This document shows, piece after piece, positions 1 to 7,900 of a stretch of 64,000 bases of DNA. The translations under genes and the position numbers were made by a program. The notes under the pieces are model-generated. The model saw nothing but the letters and a program-made list of their open reading frames with translations. It was not told the origin of the DNA and ran no database searches. Location of the stretch: contig NZ_CP142435.1 in NCBI RefSeq assembly GCF_039830095.1, positions 310,001 through 374,000 on the forward strand. Direction: 5' to 3'. Position 1 is the stretch's first letter, and each line of letters begins with the position of its first letter. Source of the stretch: Dolosigranulum savutiense. GTDB lineage: Bacteria > Bacillota > Bacilli > Lactobacillales > Carnobacteriaceae_A.

Positions 1-707
1 ACTTCACCTGTCACCACATCCACCTCACGAATACGATCAATCTCATCTCCAAAAAATTCTACGCGAATCGCTTCAGACCCACGCGAAACTAGGAAGATTT
101 CCACTACATCACCGCGCACACGGAAGGTTCCCCGTTTGAAGTCAATATCATTACGCTGATACTGCATATCAACCAAGGTCTCTAGTAGCTCATCACGTCC
201 AATCTCCGTCCCTTCTCGCAGTGACAGCACATGATTCTTATAATCAATCGGATTAACTAATCCATAGATACACGAGACTGATGCCACTACAATCGTATCT
301 CGTCGTTCCAACAGTGAACTTGTCGCAGCATGTCGTAACTTATCAATCTCATCATTAATACTCGCATCTTTTTCGATGAATGTATCAGTTGACGGAACAT
401 ACGCTTCCGGTTGATAATAATCGTAATAACTAACAAAATACTCTACCGCATTATTCGGAAAAAACTCCTTCAGTTCTGTATACAACTGACCCGCCAGTGT
501 TTTATTATGGGCAATAACGAGTGTCGGTTTACTGACTCGTTGAATCACATTACTCATTGTAAAAGTTTTCCCTGTCCCAGTCGCCCCCAACAAGACATGT
601 TCCTTATCCCCAGCTTTAATCCCTTCAACAAGTTGATTAATTGCTTGCGGTTGGTCTCCACCTGGCTCATATTTTGATTTCAGATCAAAAACTGATTCCG
701 TATCCAT
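1..707 (-). CDS. uvrB: UvrABC excinuclease subunit B, N-terminal part (cut by window edge)
   Basis: The protein starts [20 protein letters not shown] and carries Walker A GATGTGKT near residue 41 and the UvrB beta-hairpin signature [15 protein letters not shown] near residue 93. Both are diagnostic for UvrB, the DNA-damage verification helicase of nucleotide excision repair in the cytoplasm. About 235 of roughly 660 residues are present; the rest lies left of base 1. The ATG at 705-707 is preceded by AGGGAGAG at good spacing, which fixes the start. Usually uvrA follows, but that region is outside the window. Identification is secure from the motifs. Confidence 0.97.
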   Translation of the reverse strand, partial: MDTESVFDLKSKYEPGGDQPQAINQLVEGIKAGDKEHVLLGATGTGKTFTMSNVIQRVSKPTLVIAHNKTLAGQLYTELKEFFPNNAVEYFVSYYDYYQPEAYVPSTDTFIEKDASINDEIDKLRHAATSSLLERRDTIVVASVSCIYGLVNPIDYKNHVLSLREGTEIGRDELLETLVDMQYQRNDIDFKRGTFRVRGDVVEIFLVSRGSEAIRVEFFGDEIDRIREVDVVTGE

Positions 708-795
708 GATGTATCTCTCCCTATCCTGCATGATATCGTCATCTTATCATAGTTCTCCAACATTGAACAGACCTATATTGACAGACCTATATAAC

Positions 796-833
796 AAAAA
801 AGCCCAAGCATTACATAACGTAACACTTCGGCT
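796..833 (-). terminator. Rho-independent terminator of rpsT
   Basis: On the minus strand an imperfect stem (AGCCGAAGTGTTAC pairing with GTAATGCTTGGGCT) is followed directly by a run of six T. It sits just past the rpsT stop and before uvrB, so it ends the rpsT transcript. Confidence 0.85.
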
Positions 834-843
834 CCATTTAATA

Positions 844-1098
844 TTATGCGTTTAATTTTTTCGCTAAACGTGACTTGTCGCGTGCAGCTTTGTTTTCGTG
901 AATGTGGTTTTGTGCCACTGCTTTATCAATTGCTTTGTAAGCATCATTCAACAATTGTTCTGCATTATTGTCACCTGCTTGAACAGCGTTGATGAATTTT
1001 TTCTTTGCATTTTTCAATGCTGTTCGCTGACTCTTGCCACGTGCTTCTTTTTTCGCATCTTGACGAATACGTTTCAAAGTTGATGCATTATTTGCCAT
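844..1098 (-). CDS. rpsT: 30S ribosomal protein S20
   Basis: This 84-residue basic protein starts MANNASTLKRIRQDAKK and has the alanine/lysine-rich helical pattern and the RTALKNAKKKF segment of bacterial S20 (bS20), which binds 16S rRNA in the small subunit. Length matches the family. The ATG has a GGGAG ribosome site eight bases upstream. It is a single-gene unit: its own promoter lies at 1185-1213, its leader holds an 8-bp hairpin, and a terminator follows. Nothing in the protein is unusual. Confidence 0.97.
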   Translation of the reverse strand: MANNASTLKRIRQDAKKEARGKSQRTALKNAKKKFINAVQAGDNNAEQLLNDAYKAIDKAVAQNHIHENKAARDKSRLAKKLNA

Positions 1099-1136
1099 AG
1101 ATTAACACTCCCTTATTCTAATTTAACATTCAAATA

Positions 1137-1160
1137 TGAAAGGTCTCTAACCACCTTTCA
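1137..1160 (-). promoter_or_regulatory. Perfect 8-bp hairpin in the rpsT leader
   Basis: TGAAAGGT and ACCTTTCA pair perfectly around an 8-base loop about 40 bases before the rpsT start and inside the predicted transcript. It lacks a T-run, so it is not an ordinary terminator. A regulatory leader or mRNA-stability element is possible; the function is inferred only. Confidence 0.45.
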
Positions 1161-1184
1161 CTTGGAAAGTCTCCAACATTCTAT

Positions 1185-1213
1185 AGTATACAAAACCTGA
1201 AGCAAAATTGCAA
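1185..1213 (-). promoter_or_regulatory. rpsT promoter
   Basis: Minus-strand TTGCAA (1208-1213), a 17-base spacer, and TATACT (1185-1190) form a strong sigma-A promoter about 90 bases upstream of the rpsT start. Confidence 0.8.
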
Positions 1214-1267
1214 CTCTATTTTAAGGTATTTCAACAGATTTTCTAGAAAACCCGTATTGAATATCTC

Positions 1268-1345
1268 TCACTCCCGCTCAATCTCTTGCTCATCGTACTC
1301 TTGCACAAAATTGGAATGTCCAAGTGCTTCGAATTGTTTGGTAAT
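1268..1345 (-). pseudogene. Orphan 3' tail of a yitT gene (25 codons and stop)
   Basis: Read on the minus strand this stretch encodes ITKQFEALGHSNFVQEYDEQ and five more residues before TGA. The intact YitT at 25294-26211 ends ITKQFEALGHSTFIQEHNPK plus four residues. The first 32 coding bases (1314-1345) are identical to 25337-25368, after which the two copies drift apart but stay alignable. Homology stops abruptly at base 1345, so everything upstream of this codon is missing. No start codon or ribosome site belongs to it. It is best read as a displaced gene end left by integration or recombination of the glycosidase block between the two copies. Confidence 0.75.
1314..1345. repeat. Left copy of 32-base exact direct repeat
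   Basis: Identical in sequence and orientation to 25337-25368. The two copies bracket the three giant glycosidase genes and both lie in yitT coding sequence, like the att sites of elements that integrate at a gene's 3' end. No integrase is visible between them. Confidence 0.8.
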
Positions 1346-1417
1346 CATTTATATGGCTCGAATAGACTATTGTGATCTATTCTACCCTTTAATCTACAAT
1401 TTGAAAGTACAAATAAC

Positions 1418-1456
1418 CAGAGGCGAAATTTCATACTTAATTGAATCTAGCCTCTG
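1418..1456 (-). terminator. Possible weak terminator after the GH84-GH20 gene
   Basis: CAGAGGC and GCCTCTG form a 7-bp stem around an AT-rich loop of 25 bases downstream of the giant gene's stop. No clean T-run follows, so the call is tentative. The rest of 1346-1502 holds nothing else recognisable apart from a short sequence resembling the decayed C-terminal tail of the GH101 gene. Confidence 0.4.
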
Positions 1457-1502
1457 ATTATATTGTAACTCTACATTCTAAAAAATGATACTAAACTTGA
1501 AT

Positions 1503-1925
1503 TTATTTATTCATCTCCTTCACACTAGCAAGGAATTTACCGTCTTCAATCCGGAAGTTGTGCAAGGTGTAACCTTGCTCATTGGCAAAGTGACGGATGC
1601 GACGTTCCGCTTGTTCTAAGCTAGTAAACTCGCCTAATGAGCCACGGTGAACAGAACCATTTTCAAGTGTAAACTCGAAGTTAGCTTCAACATCACGTAT
1701 TGGCTGCGCTTCCGGTTGCTCTGATGCGGGCAGTGGTTGACTAAAGTCGGCGTCAATGTCTGCTAGGAACGTTCCATTATCGAGGCGGAAGCTCTGTAAT
1801 GTATACCCCAGTTCATTGGCGTACTGACGGATGCGACGCTCCGCTTGTTCTAGACTGCTGAATTCACCTAATGAACCACGGTGAACAGAACCATCATCAT
1901 TAGTAAAGGCAAAGTTCGCTTCCAC
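1503..1925 (-). repeat. Tandem C-terminal surface repeats, GH84-GH20 protein
   Basis: Two copies of a repeat of about 60 residues (core RGSLGEFSSLEQAERRIR, then YANELGYTLQ) are spaced exactly 78 codons (234 bases) apart. The same pair with the same spacing ends the other two giant glycosidases. The last 170 bases are nearly identical in DNA to the corresponding part of the BgaA-StrH gene. Confidence 0.9.
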
Positions 1926-4900
1926 TGTATCAGATTGGTCTTTTGGAGTTCCTTCTGATTCAGTCGGTTGTTCTAAACTTAGTTGCCCTAACTCAGTATT
2001 TAATTTTTCAGCCTCTTCAATGACCTCTTCAATCGCTAGGGTATCTTTAGACTCTTGGATCATTGCCTGGAATTCTTTCGCTCTCGAGTTATCCACGTTT
2101 GGCAAAGTAGCAATATATCTAGAAGCATTATCCCGTTCAACTTGTAGTAATCTTTCTATCTCTTCGCTTGGGAACTCCAGCTTCTCATTAACTAAACCTA
2201 TACCATTTACTCCTCCTTCAAACTTAGGTTTCTCTGGTTGAACAACTCCTTCACCTTTGTCAGTTTTATTTCTTTCCTCAATATCTTCTTGTAACTGATC
2301 GTTCAGTTCAATCGCTCTCTGCAAAATTTCATTAATTTCTTCAACTGTATCTGCTAGAGCAATAGCAACTATAAATTTATTAATATCTGCTACTCTCAAG
2401 GCACTCAATTTACCAATTTGGGTAGCTACCTCTTCTTTTTGAGTAATTAATCCTTCTGAAGAAGATGATTCAGAATCAGATGGATCTCCTGGCTTATCGG
2501 ATTTTTCAGGAGCAACAATCTCTTCTTCAAAAATTGGGGCTATCTCAATATCTTGTAACAACTGAATAGCAGCAGCACTCGCAAACCCTTGCTCTCCTTT
2601 GAGTACTTTCAGTTGAACTTTTGTTGTTTCAATTGTGTTTTCAAATTTAGCATATTTTACTGATTTAGAATTTTCCCAATTTCCTTCAGCTACTTTTACT
2701 AATTCATTATCCTTTTCAACATAAACTTCATAGGTCAAGATATTCCCATTATTTGATTTATCTTGACGAGGGGTATAAGCTAAGCCTGTTAAATTAGTTT
2801 TTTCTTTTAATGCTATATTTACTGTATAATTCTTCTCTTTTTCTCCCCATTTTGAATGCCAGATTGTTTGCTTATCTTTATCAAACGCTAGTTCAATAGG
2901 TCCTTCTGTTGCTGTCCCATTCAGCTCCTGGCTATTGGTCTCTACTGATTCGATAGCATCTTTAACAATCGCTGGATTTTCCATGGCACCTTTCGTTAAT
3001 TCTACACGTGAGAGCACTCCGCTGAAACCGCCAATTTTTTCAAGAGGCATGACTAACGTGTTATGAGCAAATTTAGGGTGATTCTCCTGTGGTAATAATG
3101 CTTGCTTAACACCATCTACATATAATATCGTTTCTTGTACATTTGTTACAAATTGCAAGCGAACAGGTTTGTTTCGTGGCAATTCTGTATCAAATTGAAC
3201 GTGATATTGCTCAAAATCATATGCAACTTTACCTTCATTATCTGCAAGATAAATAGTATTCGTACCATCAGTTGCTAGAACTTGCGTATTTCCTTCCTCT
3301 GTTAGCATCACGTCAACTGTTAAGGTGTATCCCGGTCCAACTTGAAGATTAGTATTAACTTGTGAATCTTTTTCAAAGTGTAAATAATTCGTATTTTCTA
3401 CATTGGTATGATCAAACTTATCTATTGTCTTAGATGATAGAGTAAATAACTGCTCATCCTTAACACGATGGGTTGGATTAGTTTGTGGAGCATACTGTCG
3501 TTCAGCTGGCAACTCAGTGCGATCTTGATACTTCGCTGGAGCTCTATCTGACCCCCAAGTTCTCTCTGCTACAACAGGCAATGTCTTAAAGAATCGTGTG
3601 AAGATATCATACGATGTCATTCCTGTATCATGCAAATCAATATTATCATTCCATATTGCAAATGCTCCTCCTAAAATATTCGGATTAGACTCATTAAGCT
3701 TTGGACCACGCCCTGTTCTAAAGTCACTTGGTATCCATTGATTATATTGAGTCACATAATCAGAAAAATCTGCATATGCCCCCATACTTCCATCCCCACT
3801 AGGCACACTATAAGTTGGGCGATCAGTAATATTAATAATTTTTGCTCCCATTTGTAGAGCTTCATCTGGTTTTTGCCAACCTAAGCTCCAGATAGATACT
3901 TCAACATCATTGAAATCAACTGGTGTTTGACCTGTTTTACTGCTTAAAGAACCCCAAATTCGTGGCGTAATTCCTTTTGATTTAATATAATTTAATAAAT
4001 CATTGGCATAGCGACGGTAGGCTTCATTATCTCCATAATACTCATCAGTTCCAACATGAATTGTTTTTATTCCTTTAAGTGGTCCGTCTAATAGTTCATC
4101 ATACACACTTGTTACAAAATTAAATGTTTCCTCATATTTTTCATCCGACAGATCTAACATTGCCACTCGCTCTACATCATGATGGTTACCAGTCAATCGT
4201 CCTTGATAAATTAAGTCTGGACGTACTCGAGTAAATGATAACGCATGTCCAGGGGTATCAATCTCTGGTACCACATTAATTCCTAATTCTACTCCACGTT
4301 TAATAATTGACTGCATTTGTTCATTCGTATAATGTTGATCAGATGTTAAATTATATTTACCATCTTCACTCTGGAAGCTAGATTCTAACCTGAACCCAGA
4401 TACAGCATTATTTAACACATAGTCTCTTTGTTCTTGTGTTGATAGACCTTCTTTCCCTTTCAAGTGTTCTTTCAGGAAAATATAGTTATCATTCAAGTGT
4501 AACTGTAAATCATTCAGTTTGTAGTAAGCCATTGTCTCTAGAATATCCATAATTCGTTCATATGGAATAAACTTCCGCCCCGTATCGATCATAAAGCCAC
4601 GATGTTCATTTGATGGGAAATCTCTAATATAACCATTTTGGAGATCTGTTTCACCCATTTGTAACAGTGTACGCGTAGCATACAGCGCTCCAATACGATC
4701 AGCTGCCTCAATCATAATTTTTCCGTTTTCAATTGTTATACCATAACCTTCTTTTCCATACCCTTTATCAAGTACTTTTTGGAAAGAAATGTGCGAATTA
4801 TCTGTCAATGAACCTTGGGCTAAGTTTAATCCTCTTGCTTGTAAATCTTTCTGGTATATTTCTACTACATCTTGGAATATGTCATCCTCTGCAACAAGTG

Positions 4901-7900
4901 TCGTATGTTGAGTAATAGAGGTTGTTCCTTCTATACCATGCCACTGTTGAACAACAGGATTAATTTTAGGACTCTCGCCAATCCCTTCATCTTCGTACTG
5001 TCCCTTAACTTGTACTGTTATCTCTTTTGTCATAATTTTACCATCAAGATTTTCTTCCAACATTAATTTAATTTCCTGATTAGTTAATGGCTTGTAGACT
5101 CGTCCATTTTGATCGATAACACCTGGTTTATTGCTTCCTTTAATTCGTAATTGCCCATCTGTTTGAGGGAGTAGTACTTCAGTTTCATCAGCATTCAATG
5201 TCAGAGCTTCTATTTGATCAAGGCTTGAGTGCTTCGGTACATTAGGTAAAGCTCTAATTTCACTAATTCCTACATTGCGCCAACCAAGCGAACCCGCACT
5301 GTAATCTAAAATATTCAATTTAAGATATTTTGCAGTGATTGCCTGTTCTAACACAATCTGCTCACTAAGTGTTGGGTTGCCCTCTCTATGGTGTGCTACT
5401 TGCCATTCCATAACACCTGTTGCTGTATTGTCTGCGGATTCTGTTGCATATAGGAGTTCCCATTCATCGATATTTGATTCACCATTTCGTTTGTCCCAAT
5501 CAATTTCAATTGTTTGTATCTTAGATAATTGTTTTAATGTCAACGTTAATGATGGGTTCTCAATATCACGATCTGTTGCCCAGCGAGTTTTTCCATTACC
5601 ATCAATAGCCTTATCTGCAGTGTGCGCAGTGTTAGCTTCCTCATTCGTAGCTGCTGCCTCTGCCCCCAACAATACATTACCTTCAGTTGGGAAACTTTCA
5701 AGTGTTGTGTCATTCTCAGTATCTTCTTTAACAGATTCCGTAATAATCTCATATACAGTTGGTGCGCCATTATTGTACTTAAATTTCAGCTCGAATAAAT
5801 GGGTAATATCTTCTAGTACAAAAGTTTGCTTACTTTCAGTAATTTCACCAAGTTCAGTCCATTCTGAATCAGATCCATCCTCATTTCGAGACACTCTAGC
5901 TGATACAGAAAGCTTTACACCCGATGTACTATTCGTAATTGTAGTTATCTTATGTTGTTTCGTACTCTCCGATAGACGATAAATAAACTCGCCTTGATCT
6001 GCATCTGGTCTGTATGAAGTAAGCACCTGTGCGTCATCAATATAACTTGGTAAATGCCCTTCTTTTTCAGGAACTTCTGAACTAATCGTAGGATTATTAA
6101 CAGGTGACCAGTATTCACCATTATTAAACACTAACTTATTGAAGGATAGATATTCATGTGGATAATCTGCTGTTACTAGAATCCTTACATATCTAGCAGT
6201 TTTTGGTGTATCAAGTACTCCTTCGATATATCGATTTCCAGGATTTTGACTATCATGGATATAGCCATCTGTAAGTGAATCATTTTTTTGCTCATTAGGT
6301 TCTCCATCACCAATTGTTACTACATCGGTCCATTCTTGACCATCAGCACTAATTTGTATCTTTCCATCCCGGAGATAACTCGATGTGCCATCTTGTACGT
6401 ATCCTCTAATTGATTTAATCTCTCTATCTGTACCTAAATCATATAGTACATAATCTCCTTCTTTTTGTCCTGATCTAAAGACTGTCTCGGTATTAAACTG
6501 ATTATCAAATAAAGCTAATTCTGTTCCCTCTTTTGGAGACTCATCGAATGATGTTTCTACAAGCGCCGGTGATTTAACTTCTTTGGTCACTACTTTTAGA
6601 GAGGTTGCGGTTACTATTTGATTACTATCTGACTGATTAATCACTCGAATGTAGCGAGCAGTAGCTCCATCTGTTAGCTCATTTAACGGTTGCCACTCGA
6701 CTTCATTGTTAGCATATTCTATTAAAAGATTATCGTTAATATTGTTAGCATCAATCTTACTTATTTCTCTAATACGATCTAATTTCATTCCGATATACTC
6801 ACCAGGCTTAAGTGTTAGCTGTTCAGGTATCGTTAACTCGGACATCTCATCATTTGTTTCTACTCGCAATGTATCGATCTCATCTTTATTAGTGTATCCA
6901 TAATCACTTAATGATGGCGTGGTGACACTAAAATCATAGACTCGCCACCAGTAATTTGTCTGTTCATGATTAACTACTGCAATATATCGTGCCTTGATAT
7001 TTTGTTCAATGACAATCTCGCTGCGCCCATCAACAGTTGCTAAATCATGCCACTCATTATTTTCGTCAACATATGTGATTCTACCTGATGTAATTTTATC
7101 TGTTCCAGAATCTTGTAAGAAACGGATTTTGCTAACATCAGTAAGTTTTCCTAAATCATACATCAAATAAGCATCTGCTGGCGTTTGATCTCGATTATCG
7201 CCTTCATATGGTCCTCGAGCAAGCATCGCCACCGTATCATCTTTGTTATCTATGATATGACTCAATTTACCTTGTCTCACAGATAAATTCTCACTAACAA
7301 TTAGTTCTCGGTTATTGCCTTCATTTTGAATAAATGGTTTATTGACTGATATACCACGAATCCCTAACCATGTTCTTTCTTTTTCTTTAGTCGCAACTAA
7401 GCGAATACCCGTCACAGTTAAATCTAATTCAGCCAGTGAAATATTAGCTTCATTTCCAACATAATCTGTCTTAATTTTATGCCATTGACCTGATTGATCT
7501 CGGTATTCAATATCAGCTTCTGAGAACGTATCATTTAAATTGTTATTTTGTCCCATTGCGAAATGAACTTCAGTTAACTGAATTGGATTTTCATACTCTA
7601 CTCCGATATAATCTCCCACTTCAATTTTATTCGGAGAATCATAAATAAGATGAGTTGACAGTTCACCAGATAAGATTGAATAAATATCACCTTTTGGATT
7701 TTGACGATTCGAAATAAAGGTCGGTAATTCAACTGGACTAATCAGGCGGTTAACATGATCAGATAGAATTGAAATAGATTCTAAAATAAATGGTCTAATG
7801 TGCTGAACCCCCAACTCCGCTCGTTCATAATGATCAACATACCAGAACTCGTGAGTTTTAGATTTTTCGTAATCCTGAACCCCTTGAATATAATGATCAA

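Noticed and set aside
1257-1457. Open frame of 66 codons on the plus strand near the yitT remnant
   Set aside because: It has no ribosome site and is the complement of the recognisable yitT tail.
5335-5982. Open frame of 215 codons on the plus strand, opposite the GH84-GH20 gene
   Set aside because: It is antisense to a well-supported coding region, Ser/Val-rich as expected from a shadow frame, and has no ribosome site.
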